From: Parasitella parasitica
Taxonomy: Eukaryota > Mucoromycota > Mucoromycetes > Mucorales > Mucoraceae
Length of the DNA: 64,000 nucleotides
Direction of reading: 5' to 3'
Assembly (NCBI GenBank): GCA_025201805.1
Contig: MU619296.1
Location: 3,642 to 67,641, forward strand
Under the pieces are notes generated by a model, which searched no databases, was not told where the DNA came from, and saw only the letters and a list, made by a program, of their open reading frames with translations. Of this stretch, positions 44,401 to 56,177 are shown piece after piece. The position numbers were made by a program, and so were the translations under genes. Numbering within the stretch: position 1 is the stretch's first letter; each line of letters starts with the position of its first letter.

Positions 44401-46499
44401 TTTTCAATCAAAATAAAAAAAAAGAAAGAGAGAGAAAAAAAAGAAGTTTTAAAAATTCACCCTAAAAAACTTTAAATAGAGCACACGCTCACACATTACT
44501 CACGCCAACATCATGATATCATGATAAAAAAGATTTCAATTTTTTGTTAAAGTCTCGATTTTATTGAGCGAAACTTGTTATAAAGGCCACAAATGTGTTT
44601 TTGGTGTTTTATAGTTTTCTGGAGGAGAGGGGGTTTGGCTGGTTTTTTCTTTTGTCTTTTTTAGTCATTTGAATGTTTTTGAAATTTGCTTATGCATTAT
44701 TATTTTTTTTTGGGTGAGAAGGGGTTGGTTATTGCGTAATAGCTGAGGTGGCAATGACGAGTAGAACTGGATGATCAAGAGTGGCGTGTGCGCAGAAGGT
44801 GGTGAGCATTAAATGGAGGTGGAGAGAAGTGAGAGGGGCCGAGAGATCACCCAGTTGTTCACGGTGAATATGATGCTACACAGCCAACTTTTGGGGGGGC
44901 ATGAGAATAAAAAGTGGTCCAGTAAGTCAAGAGGGTGCTGATAGATAGCACAGGATGGAGAGGGAAACATCTCAGGGAGGAAACGATTGAGCAATGATTT
45001 GTGGGGGGGGGGGGGATCTTGCGATGAAGGGATCGATACCAAACAATTCGGCAGAAATGGGAAATGACTAGTGGCCAGAAATCAGACCAAGACGGGCGGG
45101 TGTTGGGGTTGGATGGAGGAGGAAGGAGCGGAAGCAGTGGGGTATTTCTACCAAAGATGCCAAAGGAATCTCGAGGCAGGACGATAGAAGGGTGAGACTT
45201 ACTGAGAAGAGGTTCTACCCAGCGAAGCTGTAGTGCGCATTGTTGCAAATCCGGCCTATAAAGGGACTTCAAGCTAATATGTTCGTGCGAAAAACCACTG
45301 AAAAAGTCACACGATCAGGACACAAGGGCTTAGACAGATAATTATGTAAACGTTGGGATCGAAGAAAGCAAAAGCGATGATGATCTCGAAACTGATTGTA
45401 AAAAAAAAGAATTAAATTACATCGGATGGTTCAATTGTGTGTGAAATTTACTGAAATAATGCTTACCGATGTTTTGTTCAGGGCTGGCGCTGTGCCAGAC
45501 TCTTCTCAAAATGATTGTTGAATGCGAAAGAAATGTGATACCACTAAACCATTTTCCCTGGGTAAAATGATTGTATAGGGTCACACGACAAAACTTTTAT
45601 TCATGTTTATCCAAGCACAGTTTTGAATGCCACAAAATTGTGTTGATTTTGGTTGTTTTTCGCCCAAGAAAATGTCTATGGTGGAGAAGAGTGAGAATCA
45701 TATCATCAATAAAATTCTTTCCGAGGAAAGCGTTTCCAAAAGATACATGACACGAGAGCAGAAATTAGTCAGATAGTCATATCGTCAAAAACCCGAATTT
45801 TCATTTTGCTGTGTTAGCTTAAATCTCGTTAACATGGACACCCTGCTTGGTGAAATTTGAATTTTAAATCAAGCCTCAAAGAAATGGTTGCAGGCATTGT
45901 TTACATGTGTACGACTGAAATGACAATTTACACCCCTTTTCGAGAAAGGGGTTCTGTATAAATAGAGATTATGCAGACATATACTTGGGCATAATACATT
46001 TTTCTGATCAAAGCTTTTGTACAACGTTAACCTTAGAAATTATTTTGTTAATGATATTACACTGTTAAATTGCTTCAGTTGTTGCACGAGGAGAGCCTAG
46101 GTGTACGAACACCAGTTTTTCTCAAATATTTGGCTTTTCAAGTAGCTATGGCAGTTTTAATGGGAATCAAATGGTACAATTTTCAGTACGACAATCCTTA
46201 AAACTGATCATAAATCTTCAAAAGCCAACTTTAGGCGTAAATGAATAATTACATACATGGCCATCTTTTCATGGATTCCATCGTGTAAATAATTAAAATA
46301 TACTTGCACTGCACATAATAATGTATATGCTGATTGATTCACAAACCTTGAGGGAATTTAGAATTCAGGGACATCTTTGAATATAAAAGAAGCCGAGGAA
46401 GTTATTAATTGTTTTACCAAAGAATTGGGTTCAGTGGTGCCACTGTTCAACAGTTTGTTTTTATTTGCCGTTCATAGTAAAATTTGTTTTGCTTGTGAT
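44401..46499. other. Spacer with LINE remnant
   Basis: No intact gene. Contains the LINE fragment at 44793-45290 (separate entry). At about 45957 GTATAAATAGAGATTATGCA looks like a TATA box but no gene follows; this may be an orphan. AT-rich with nothing else recognised. Confidence 0.5.
44793..45290 (-). pseudogene. LINE reverse-transcriptase C-terminal remnant
   Basis: On the minus strand one frame gives YRPDLQQCALQLRWVEPLL and SDFWPLVISHFCRIVWYRSL, then hits a run of 13 C and shifts frame. The next frame reads PSCAIYQHPLDLLDHFLFSC, which matches the zinc-binding region behind the reverse transcriptase of non-LTR elements in Mucoromycota (CxxC...HF..SC). RT core and endonuclease are missing. 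The C run is probably a replication-slippage mutation. Clearly dead. Family assignment is by motif only. Confidence 0.65.
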
Positions 46500-47288
46500 T
46501 TATTGCTTCTTGGCAGCCTCCTCAGCTTCTCTAATACGTCTACGCTTGATCATGGTATTCATATAAGTACCAAAGACTATTGCGAAAAAAAAAAAAAAAG
46601 TATTGTCAATATTGATCACACATTTTAATTTCATGAGAATTCGGCATTGACTTACCGAAAGCAACCAAGTTGAAGAAAGGAACCCAAGTAGTAGGGGCCA
46701 AAAAGTTTTGAGCAAAGGTCATGCTTAAGGGAGAAATAACCCAAGAAACCTTTTGCATAGGAAAGAGGCCATTCTTGATGTTTGCCTTTAATTGTGCGGG
46801 TGAACGAACACCAGCCATGATGGTCATAGCGGTTAAATAGACTAAGGCAATGTTAATCCAAGTCTGTTTCTGCCAAACGCTAACCATATACACTCTGCGA
46901 GATAATGCACTTACCCGAGTTCATAATAGGTGAGATGATCAAATTAGAAAAGAGAAGTTGGCCAATTCTGACGCTAGTGCCGGTCTTTCCAGCAAAGACC
47001 TTGTTCATGATTTCGTACATGAAATGGCTGAGGGGTCCAGAAACGAACAAACCTGTAAGGCGTTATCTATAATGTATCAATTTAGGTATTGGTTGACATA
47101 CCATATGCGGCCATTTGAATGATTCTTTTGTCAAATTTCTTTGCACCAGACAGCTTTTGTGCTGTCAATTCTTGAAGCCCAGACAACACACCAGATGTGC
47201 ATGCCTTTGTGCGAAGAGGAGAGGCAGCAAGGTTGGAGAGGTACCATGCAAGGAATACCTTTGCGTTATTTGATAAAGGAGACGACAT
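46500..47288 (-). CDS. Mpv17/PMP22-family membrane protein
   Basis: Small inner-mitochondrial or peroxisomal membrane protein of the Mpv17/PMP22 family. About four exons from the ATG at 47288. The family pattern is visible: AWYLSNLAASPLRTKACTSG at the start, SGLQELTAQKLSG, GPLSHFMYEIMNKVF (the GPxxHxxY motif), then VSWVISPLSMTFAQNFLAP, TTWVPFFNLVAF and a basic tail RRRIREAEEA. The C-terminus KKRR-like cluster and final KKQ suggest peroxisomal PMP22 rather than Mpv17, but this is weak. A purine-rich run just outside the start (plus strand) is a CT-rich leader for this gene. Confidence 0.85.
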
Positions 47289-47498
47289 TGTAAGAGAATG
47301 GATTTAGAAAGAGAAGAGAGAGAGAGGAAAGAGAAAGATGAAGAAAACTCACGTTATCTAAGCAAATATAGGTTTATCTACAAAAATATACTCTCCCCCA
47401 GTTTTTTTTTTATTTTTTTAGCGTCGGCTTCAGAAAGCTATATACAAAATGACAATGTGAGAATTGCTGTAGATTTTTGTTACACACGCAATTAGTTT

Positions 47499-48635
47499 TT
47501 ATTTCTTCTTGTACAAGCGAATAAAGTATCTCATGTTCTGAACATCTATAGGATATTTTAAGTGGTCCGGATGTCTAGTTGCCAAACGTTTAGTCAAAAC
47601 AAGCACACGATAGCAGAATAGCATTACGTACCGATACCAGCGAGAATCCTCCCTCACTACTATTTCCAAATCTTGGATAGCATCCAGTAGCATGTACACC
47701 ATATATGTCTTGTCTCCAACTTTTAAATGTGAAAACGACCCAGCCGATTCAACCACCTGATATTCGATATTGATTGGGAATTAATAGCCATTCACACACT
47801 TGAAAAATACACACAGACTTACCAGCAAATATGCCCCTTTCTTCATCGTATTGACCATCTTTTGTATTAAAGCCATCGCTGCTGCCTTCTTAACAAACAA
47901 TTCGTTCATCACAAACATAAATGTGATCAAATCGGCTTCCTGTAATCTTGCGTCGATCTCTTGATTATCAGCATCCAGCACATCGCTCTGCTCATATGTG
48001 CATTGCAATTGCTCTTGACTCAGTAACCATTTTTCTCGGATTGTCTTTTCCAGCGAATCTAGCACAGTTTTGTAGTCGCCAATGTCCTGCATTATTAAAT
48101 TGACTTGCTGACGTTCGGCTGGCACTCTAGTCATAGCAGCGGCAATGGCTGTTAATTCCGAACCCGAGCCAGAGCCGATGCAGTATATTCGGCTTCGCTT
48201 GGTAAGAAATTTCAAAAGTTGAGGTCTACAGAATATCTCAAAATAGCACAATGCTCTTCCGGGTACGTAGGCTGCTGTATACACTTCCAGGTTGATTGCT
48301 TCTGTGAAAATCCCCTCGTAATCACGCTGAACAAAACTGTGCTTGATCAGCTGCAGGATTTTGAAGAAATCTTTACGGGCGAATGTATCCATACATGCCT
48401 TGCGGATCATTGATAATATGCCTTTTTAGGATGCGTGCGTTCAGCTTTTACTATTTGCTTTCCATGCACATATTCATGCCTTACTCTGCTCGGGATCAGT
48501 GCCCAAAATCTTCCAACGTTCTCTGAGAGCAACTTTATCATAGGTAACCTTGGGCTTTGATACCCTTTTAGGCTCTGTAGTTATGCTTTCCAAGGATAAA
48601 TCCTTTAGTGAATCAGTTAGTTCCTTGGTGCTCAT
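47499..48635 (-). CDS. Probable 25S rRNA uridine N3-methyltransferase (Bmt6-like)
   Basis: SAM-dependent methyltransferase resembling fungal Bmt6, which methylates a uridine of large-subunit rRNA in the nucleolus. Three exons, first from ATG at 48635 (MSTKELTDSLKDLSLE), a 63-base intron joining DPEQ to SILSMIRKACMD, and a short gap before the last exon. The SAM loop is RIYCIGSGSGSELTAIAAAM; DLITFMFVMNELFV is the later motif. The protein ends NMRYFIRLYKKK, typical of this group. The chain is about 330 residues. Assignment to Bmt6 rather than another rRNA methyltransferase is moderate. Confidence 0.72.
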
Positions 48636-48805
48636 TCAGATCACTTTGTTGACACTGTGAGACGAGAGAGTAAAAAAAAAAAAAAAGGCATCCCCACTTT
48701 TAAGCCACTGCTATCATTTTTGACATGCAATCGACGTAATCTGAGGTTCGGAGTGATGATCACTGATCGATTCATGATCAACTTTCTCTCTTTTATTATT
48801 CAATT

Positions 48806-50223
48806 ATGCCAGAGATAGCAGAGGTAAAAGTATATGAAGGATCAAAGTCTCTTGGTCAAAACGCTCAATTGTTCTTAGGTAGAGCGTGCTCGTCTTCGTA
48901 TCCATAGACAATGCATAAATTACAAGATCACACATGTAGAAGCGGTAGGCACTAAATCTAACCGACGTAGACAGTGTTCATAACTGGTTGTCATAGCAAC
49001 CTGATACGAATATCTTTAAAGGAATCTCCCCTGACGATTTTGAAAAGACCATCATGAGCAAAACTCTTGTTGATACCAAACGATGGGGAAAATACTTCAT
49101 TTTGAGTAAGGGCATGAGAAATACATAGATTACTCATCGCATTGGTGCTAATCTACAATTTAGTCTTCGATAAAGAACCCCATATAGTTGGCCATTTAGG
49201 CATGACTGGAGGTATCCGTGTAAAGTACTTTCTTAATCTAACAAAACAATATACAGTGGCGATATACTAATGGCAAATGCTGCGGTAGTTTAAGCATGAG
49301 GAGCTCGATAAAGGTTTAGAATGGCCGCCTCGTTTCCATAAGCTACTGGTAACATTTACAGACCCAAACACTAGGAAACAAATTCACTTTGGCTTCAAGG
49401 ATCCTCGTCGATGGAGTCGACTTCGACTAGTGTCTGGGGATCCCTTTACATCTGATCCAATTAACAAACTAGGATTCGATCCTGTATTAGCGCTACCTGA
49501 TTTGGAAACTTTCAAATCAATGGTACAAAAACGTTCAATTCCTGTCAAGGCATTACTATTAGATCAATCTTTTTCTGCTGGCGTAGGTAATTGGGTTGCA
49601 GACGAAATTCTATACCATGCCATGATTCACCCCGCTCAATATACAAATACATTGACCGAGAAAGAGTTGAGTGACATGTATCGCAAGATGAAGTTTGTCT
49701 GCGAAACTGCTGTAGCCGTAGAGGCAGACGAAAGCAAGTTCCCTGAAGATTGGTTGATGAAATATCGATGGAACAAGGGCAAAAAGAATGAGGATAAAGG
49801 GAAATTACCCAATGGCCTTTTGCTAAAATTCGAGACAGTAAGGCAAATGCTATATTATATGCTAAATATACAGTTTTTGCTGATGTCAACACAAATATGC
49901 TCGTTATGTAGGTTGGCGGAAGAACATCTGCATTCGCTCCCGCAAGGCAAATTTTGCGTTTATCTGGAGGAAACACAAAGATATCTGTCAAAAGAAAACG
50001 AGTAGTTGGCGCAATAAAAAACCAAGCTTTCGACGACGACGATGATAAGTCTAACGTAGCGGCAGATGAGTATTCTGTCTCCGTCTCAGCACCGAAAAAA
50101 AAGAAGACTACAGCCATGAAAAGAGTGCATGTTAAAGCCGAAGTTGAGGAGGAGGATGATACGGAAATCTTGACCAAGAAATCTGTTCGCTCAGTTTCTT
50201 CCAGATATAATTTTAGACGTTAA
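48806..50223 (+). CDS. Formamidopyrimidine-DNA glycosylase, plant/fungal Fpg type
   Basis: Base-excision repair enzyme that removes oxidised purines. At least six exons. It starts MPEIAEVERARL, so the catalytic Pro2 and Glu3 are there; the first intron (GTAAAAGT...) falls right after. Later: GKYFILI, IVGHLGMTGGI, IHFGFKDPRRWSRL, and the H2TH region VKALLLDQSFSAGVGNWVADEILYHA. The tail has no zinc finger; the family's substitute VGGRTSAFAPARQ stands in its place, joined over an intron. The last 90 residues are charged and Lys-rich (KKKKTTAMKRV), probably a nuclear signal. The ORF following is an SDR, same strand, 118 bases on. Confidence 0.9.
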
Positions 50224-50341
50224 ATGTTGATTTTATGGAGGATGGCCATGGACTTGCTTTTTGAATAAAAGTGTCAGTTTTTTCTTTTTTTGAAAACGCT
50301 TCTACTCTTGCTTTACATATTTTCTTTCGGCAAAGTATCAT

Positions 50342-51310
50342 ATGCAAAAAGAACTCGCAGCCTTGGCAGTAGGCATTATTGTAAGTCATTATATATTCAA
50401 GCAGAAAAAGGACCGAAAGCGCATTTTGAAACCGCAAAGTGAGCGCGTTGTTATCTTGGGTTGTTCGTCTGGTATTGGAAAGGAATGTGCTCTTAGTTAT
50501 GCAGCTCGAGGAGCCAGACTTGTACTGTTTGCTCGTAGAAAACAGTTATTGGAACAATTGAAGCAGCAGTGTCAAGATGCAGGATCGCCTCAAGTGGAAT
50601 TGCTCGCAGGTGATGTGACGATACAGGATGATCTTGCGAAATTAGCAGACTTCACCAAGGATACGCTGGGCGATATTGTAGACACAGTTATTTATTGTGC
50701 AGGCATGATCTCTGTGAGGCCGTTTTTAGACGCTTGTGGCATTAAAATCACCAAAGAATCAACTGATCAGCAGCGGTACACAGTGCAAGACAACGAAACA
50801 GGGCAGCAAATTGGCAGCGCATTGCTAAAAATCACTACCATCAACTATTTCTCAGCAGTTTGGACAGCACGTTTATTTCTTCCGCTATTGCTGAATTCAG
50901 CATCGCCGAATTTTATCGTGGTCTCCTCAATGGCTGGCAAAGTGGGAGCACCCACTCGTGGGCTGTATTCAGGATCCAAACATGCACTTCATGGCTTTTT
51001 TGATTCCATTCGAGTGGAGCTTTCTCCGTACAACATTCACATTGGACTTATTTGTCCAGGCACAGTGGACACAGAGCTGCGTCAATCAGCAGTAGACAAA
51101 GCTCTGGGTGGTTCTGGTAATGCCGGGATAGCGGGATCAAAAAAGAACAAGTTGTCGCCTTCGACCGTTGCGAGGCGTATTATTCAAGCATCCGATATGA
51201 GAGAAAGAGAAGTCTATATTCCAGCATGGTTTGGCCATGTTGCCATGTGGGCCAAACTGATCGCTAGTCCGCTAGTCGAATATGCTGCTGCTAGAAAGTA
51301 TAAAATCTGA
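50342..51310 (+). CDS. Short-chain dehydrogenase, DHRS7-like
   Basis: NAD(P)-dependent oxidoreductase, membrane-anchored. A single exon of 322 residues. N-terminal hydrophobic segment (AALAVGIIVSHYIF), then the nucleotide-binding motif GCSSGIGKECALSYAARG, NxAG in the form YCAGMI, active Ser in VVSSMAGKVGAP and YxxxK in LYSGSKHALHGFF. CPGTVDTELR follows. A 40-residue insertion near residues 130-160 is unusual. The order and the Ser-Tyr-Lys set suggest it is active; DHRS7B-like enzymes lie at ER or lipid droplets. Substrate unknown. Confidence 0.88.
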   Translation: MQKELAALAVGIIVSHYIFKQKKDRKRILKPQSERVVILGCSSGIGKECALSYAARGARLVLFARRKQLLEQLKQQCQDAGSPQVELLAGDVTIQDDLAKLADFTKDTLGDIVDTVIYCAGMISVRPFLDACGIKITKESTDQQRYTVQDNETGQQIGSALLKITTINYFSAVWTARLFLPLLLNSASPNFIVVSSMAGKVGAPTRGLYSGSKHALHGFFDSIRVELSPYNIHIGLICPGTVDTELRQSAVDKALGGSGNAGIAGSKKNKLSPSTVARRIIQASDMREREVYIPAWFGHVAMWAKLIASPLVEYAAARKYKI

Positions 51311-51468
51311 AGCTGGCAGTGCACGTGCAAATCGGTAAAGATTCCACTCTGCTTCTTAGTTTCTTCAGCACGTGCTTTCATTAAAGTTTATTACTCTTAA
51401 TAAAACGCCTCTCGCTCTCGCCTTTCTCTTTCTTTCCTTTACAACTCTTCCCATTGTAAATATATACC

Positions 51469-52156
51469 ATGGACACATATATTTCAAATTACAGCAGGAA
51501 CAGCAACATGTCAAACGAATTGGTTGCTCCCAACGCAAGCCATCCTATCAGGTTACCAGAGTTATTTACAAGCACCAACAATAGTCCTGCAGGTTCCCAG
51601 CAAAATTCAAGGTCTCCCTCCCCTTCTTCTTCATTTAGACCTTCTCCATTGGATCATAGGCCTGATCTAACTGGTAGACAGTCCTGGAGGAGAAGAGAAT
51701 CACTGCCCTCTATTGCTTATATCACACAACAGCAGACGGAAGATCCAATGGAACGTCGTCATTCTATAGCAACTCGCACTTCGACACCGCCATCATCGTT
51801 GCAAGAAAGGCGCCACAGTACCAATGGATCCTATTCCAGATCTCCAGAGCTACGCATTAGCCACAAATTGGCAGAGCGTAAAAGAAGAAAAGAAATGAAG
51901 GACCTATTTGATGATTTGAAAGAGCTGTTGCCGATGGACAAAAGCTTGAAATCAAGCAAGTGGGAAATACTGAGCAAAGGTAATTGTTTTAGTGGCTTTG
52001 GGCAGCATGCAATTGACATAATTTCTGCGTGTTTCAGCTGTGGAGTATATTGATCGATTGCGTGAAAAGGAAGTACGCGCTTCGCATGAAAAAGAGGAAT
52101 TACAGAGGGAATTAAGCAAATTGAAGGAATCCTCTTCATCTTCTTCTTTTCACTGA
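51469..52156 (+). CDS. bHLH transcription factor
   Basis: Two exons (51469-51979, 52038-52156) give 209 residues. A long Ser/Pro/Arg-rich N-terminus precedes the bHLH at about 128-190: [20 protein letters not shown] is the basic region with ERKRR and helix 1, [19 protein letters not shown] the loop, and [12 protein letters not shown] helix 2, split by the intron. A short leucine-rich coil follows ([12 protein letters not shown]). The basic region ERKRRKE resembles E-box-binding factors of the Mad/Max/INO2 kind. The gene lies in a CT-rich promoter setting, 158 bases after the SDR. Target unknown. Confidence 0.88.
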
Positions 52157-52230
52157 GATTCCCCTTTAATCCCTCTCTTGTTTGTCTGATTTCACCCCTT
52201 ATCAACTTTTTTGCCCCTTGTAATCATTGA

Positions 52231-52261
<31 letters not shown>

Positions 52262-52311
52262 TCTTTTCTTTTTTCTTTTCTTTATATTGTATTCAACAAA
52301 AATACTCTGCA

Positions 52312-52767
52312 ATGCATTCCCATTACTATATAACGATAATATCTTTAATTTTCATCTTGTTTCATCAAGCGCAAGCACAGCAACAAGGCGATGGTATAAT
52401 GCCGACACCTACAGCGACAATATTTACTGTATCAAACACAACATCGACGACGACAACAACGTCGACCACATCTACGATGGTAGCTAGCAATAATGCAACT
52501 GCAACAGGAAACACAACCACTTTATCACTTACTTTATCGCCTTCCCCCACATCTTTTGTTTTCACCCATTTTCCTTTTCCAATGCATACGGGATCGAGCT
52601 CTTCAATGATGTCGAGCGCAAGGCCTTCGCAATCAGCTCCTCTCCCAGATGATACAATTGGAAAATACGGCCGGTTGCATGTTTCCGGCGCCCCTTCTAA
52701 ACCATTTTATTCAAGTATTACCCTTTATTTTGCTACTCTGTTTGTTTGTTACTGTTTTTTGGTCTAA
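52312..52767 (+). CDS. Small GPI-type cell-wall protein
   Basis: A 151-residue protein with signal peptide (HYYITIISLIFILFHQAQA), a Ser/Thr-rich middle of about 85 residues, and a hydrophobic C-terminus (ITLYFATLFVCYCFLV) as for GPI attachment. Two short NxT sites (NATATGNTT) suit N-glycosylation. No enzymatic domain. A run of CT repeats of about 75 bases directly precedes the start. It lies just before the T run and the gap, so expression end and terminator are uncertain. Confidence 0.72.
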   Translation: MHSHYYITIISLIFILFHQAQAQQQGDGIMPTPTATIFTVSNTTSTTTTTSTTSTMVASNNATATGNTTTLSLTLSPSPTSFVFTHFPFPMHTGSSSSMMSSARPSQSAPLPDDTIGKYGRLHVSGAPSKPFYSSITLYFATLFVCYCFLV

Positions 52768-52819
52768 AATAGCACTCGTGTTTACATTAAAACAGCAATT
52801 TACAAATATTCTAAAATAC

Positions 52820-52821
<2 letters not shown>

Positions 52822-52882
<61 letters not shown>

Positions 52883-52892
52883 NNNNNNNNNN
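52822..52892. other. Assembly gap after a 61-base T run
   Basis: 61 T (52822-52882) then 10 N (52883-52892). The fixed N count suggests an unsized join, so distances and synteny across it should not be trusted. The T run may be an artefact or the end of a poly-A retrocopy. Confidence 0.95.
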
Positions 52893-53867
52893 ACCTTGGT
52901 TTTTAGTGTTTAACGAATATGGGTATTTGTAACTTGCATAGGTCTGTTTGGGGCATTGATATTTAACTCAACTTAATAATAAAAAGAAGAAGAGAAGGAT
53001 ACTAGGCGCTAACTGGATAGAGACACATAACGGAAAGGGACACAGAATGGTGGTAGTGCAAATATGAAGGATATCAAGTGGTGATGGTGATGAGTAAAAA
53101 ACAACAGGAAATACAGGAATTTATATCCAGTTCTTTGTTTTTTGATGTTTGACCAGATCAATGTCAGTATCTCTTTGCTGTTGGAAACGGGAGTGCCAAA
53201 GCATTTTTAGCTGCGGTATGAGGATGATATGATATTTACTGTAGTAAGAGATTGTGCAAGGAGTATTTAAATCTGTCGTAGCCGAGGTAGTAGCTCCCCT
53301 TTCACTAAGAAGATCTCGGATTCTTTGGATAGTGATATTTAATGAATAAGATGTCTCTTTGTTTCTGTTTACCCTAGATATGTAACTCAATGATGTGCCC
53401 GGAAGTCAAACTTGAGTAAACTCAATTATACTGAACACAATCAAGGAGCATATCTCAGTAAACCATGAATGCTCCATAACATCCATAACTCATCAACATG
53501 ACATGTTCATGGACAATAGAATACCGGGTACAATATATCGTCACATTCTCTAAATCACACCATGTCTCACACCTACACCTTACCCTTCCATCAGTTCACT
53601 AAGATTTACTAGCACGGTACATAAACTATCCTATTTTCCATGTAATAAACTAGATTTTTACCTGGTTAATTGACGACCGTTTTGTTTCATTCTAAATAAA
53701 TCACTCATAGCGTCTTTAAACCGAGGATAATATTTATCTTGTTGGTCTAGAATGACTTTAAGCGAGATCGCTTTCAATTCTGTAGTAATTAATTAAACCT
53801 GAATACGCTACCTTTAATTGCCAACCCATTCACATCGAAAATGCGAAAATGTTATTGCAGATAGCTT

Positions 53868-54046
53868 TGGATAGACCCATCGCCCAGTGGATATTAAATT
53901 ATGATCAGATAGCAATAATTATGCTTTGATTTAATAAAGCGTGTAAGACATGCTTTGATTTGCTTTTTATTGCAGCCAGCAATCAGTGTTTATGTTCAAT
54001 TTCCATATGGTTTCTGCTGGTAACTTTATGGGTAGTATCAATATAA
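53868..54046 (-). repeat. Dispersed repeat, copy 4 (inverted)
   Basis: In reverse complement it reads GTTACCAGCAGAAACCATAT, AAACACTGATTGCTGGCTGC, GCTATCTGATCATAATTTAA and CCACTGGGCGATGGGTC, in the same order as copies at 16 kb. It is the longest match to copy 1 at its 5' side. Confidence 0.65.
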
Positions 54047-54184
54047 AAAAAAAATGGTTGCAAATGTTGTAGTCAGATAGTATCAAGTCAACACCAAGTT
54101 TTTCAAGTTAAATCGCGGTTCTGCGGTCATTTCAGCCCAAATTGTGAGCAAATATCTTATTTTATGATATATATTGAAAAGTAA

Positions 54185-54250
54185 GAATGTTTTTGCAGCT
54201 CAGATTGCGATAATCATGTCTGTTTAATCAGGCCTAAAAGTATGGAATTC
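54185..54250 (-). repeat. Dispersed repeat, copy 5 (inverted, deleted)
   Basis: In reverse complement it reads ATTAAACAGACATGATTATC, GCAATCTGAGCTGC and then AAAAACATTC. Compared with copy 2 the block between TCTGAGC and GCAAAAACATT (about 50 bases) is missing. Confidence 0.5.
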
Positions 54251-56177
54251 AGTGTTATATCAAGGTTATCTCATAGTCCTTATTATACAAGGTTTCACTC
54301 TTTTATAGTACCGTGTATTATTTTGGAATCTGAGGTAAATCATGGGTAATCCTGATTTGCACTTCACAGGCGGTTCTAGATAGTAATGCTCTTTGTTATA
54401 GTCCACATTATGCTAATCCTAGCATAATATCATTGTGTATAAATACATCTATAGGATGTATTCGTAATAAAGTGTGATTCTTTGACAGATTATTATTTCT
54501 ATTTGACTTTTGACATAACATTCTTCCGGAGCTTCCTCTTAACAATAATGCCTTAATTTTATTATGCGTATTGAAAACCCCTTTTATTTGGAACTTGGTT
54601 ATAAACAAAAGTATATACAAAAGCTATCGACTATGAAGTGCGAAAAAAGATAAATGTCATCACATGATCGACGGCCCCTTTTCTCTATGCTTTTACAACT
54701 CTTCCTTAAGTCTCATAATTAGTTGCAATGAGGCACACAATATATGCAGTATGTTTTTTCTCTTAAGCCGAAGAAGGTGCCAATGATGTACATTTAATCA
54801 ACTAGAAGAGTTACGGTTGCTGGATGGCCTCATGGGCACAAGATAATGCCTTAAAACCAAATCCTTCTTGGCAATGTGGCTGTTGGGATGGAAAAGAGTA
54901 TTGCTCTTGACCATCGTCGTCGCAGGTTTTGTTCGCATCGTTCATATGTAAAATGTTGTGTCAACAACATTGTTGCACACTCTTGCGGGTTTACCTTTAT
55001 TCTACCATTTTATTCTTACAAGAACATCCTTGACACATAGTTGTTTAAAATCCTAATACAGAGAATTTGATAAAATGCTTTCTTTAAAGAACGAATTAAT
55101 TTAGGATTTGCTTTTATATATATATATTATCATTAAATCAACATGTATAATACACAGCAAAAAAACTAATGCTATAGTATACTAGCATATACAGAATTTG
55201 TCCTTAATTTAACATAAATACTATATGATTCACAATGAAAACCAAATGAGAATGTTTTATGGTTGAAGCTGCTAAAAAAATGCCTTAATAATTCTGAAAA
55301 ATTCAAGATAGCATTATACAACTAATATGAACAACTGTCCGTCGATAAAATATACTCTTGTGTAATATATAGTATACAGTTGTTATGGAAACTGCTCTCG
55401 CTTCTTTATTGCGAAGATTTTATTCAACAAGTGTCGCTATTTTCTCACCCGTCTATGTCAAATATTGTACCTATGAGCAAGGCAAATGCTACCAAACCAT
55501 TTATTACGGGTCAAGGACATCCGATCAAATACACGAGTTCCTTCCTTCATTTGTATGAAGTTTTCAATGTTCGTTCTTGTCAAATCAAAATCAATGACGA
55601 ATAAACCACTGCTTCTAACATCCAAGTTTAATTCATACATTTGATCTGTAACCAATCAAATCACTGTGGCAGGAAGTCGCTGTATAATTGGAAAATAAAA
55701 TACTTTCGAGTATTAGTGAAGTCAATATGTCGCTTACAGGTGCTTTAACATATGGCACAGTTTGACGCTAGCTGAATACGGGATCCCTATATGGCGTTTT
55801 GTGAGTAAAAGAATTCCACATTTGCATAAAGATGGAAGATTGCTTGGTTTGCATATTCAAAAAGATCACATCGTCTCACGTATATGAAATTATCATACTA
55901 AAATCATGTGAATCCAATAAAATAAATAGCATTTTTTTTTTTTGGAATTTACTTGTTCACAGCTTGTCAAACTCAACCTTGATACTACAATATTGCGTCA
56001 AAATCAATATTGGCAATTTCGTTTATTAAATAAACATGTGTATATTTGGGATATGCAGGAATTAAAGGAAAAATAAAAAAAAGAAGGAGGTGATAAGAAA
56101 AGATGTTTACAAATAAATTAGGTAAAATATTAATATTCTGTCAAATACGACACATGTGTACAACTGATTCCAGCAGC

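Larger units (their letters stand above)
52893..56177. other. AT-rich gene-poor region
   Basis: No supported gene over about 3.3 kb. Open frames at 53121-53390 (-), 54408-54620 (-), 55380-55604 (+) and 55458-55655 (-) are short, unsupported, or overlap on opposite strands. Two reverse-oriented copies of the dispersed repeat lie at about 53868-54046 and 54185-54250. Confidence 0.55.

Noticed and set aside
55130-55220. Imperfect palindrome around TATAGTATACTA
   Set aside because: Short and AT-rich; expected by chance.
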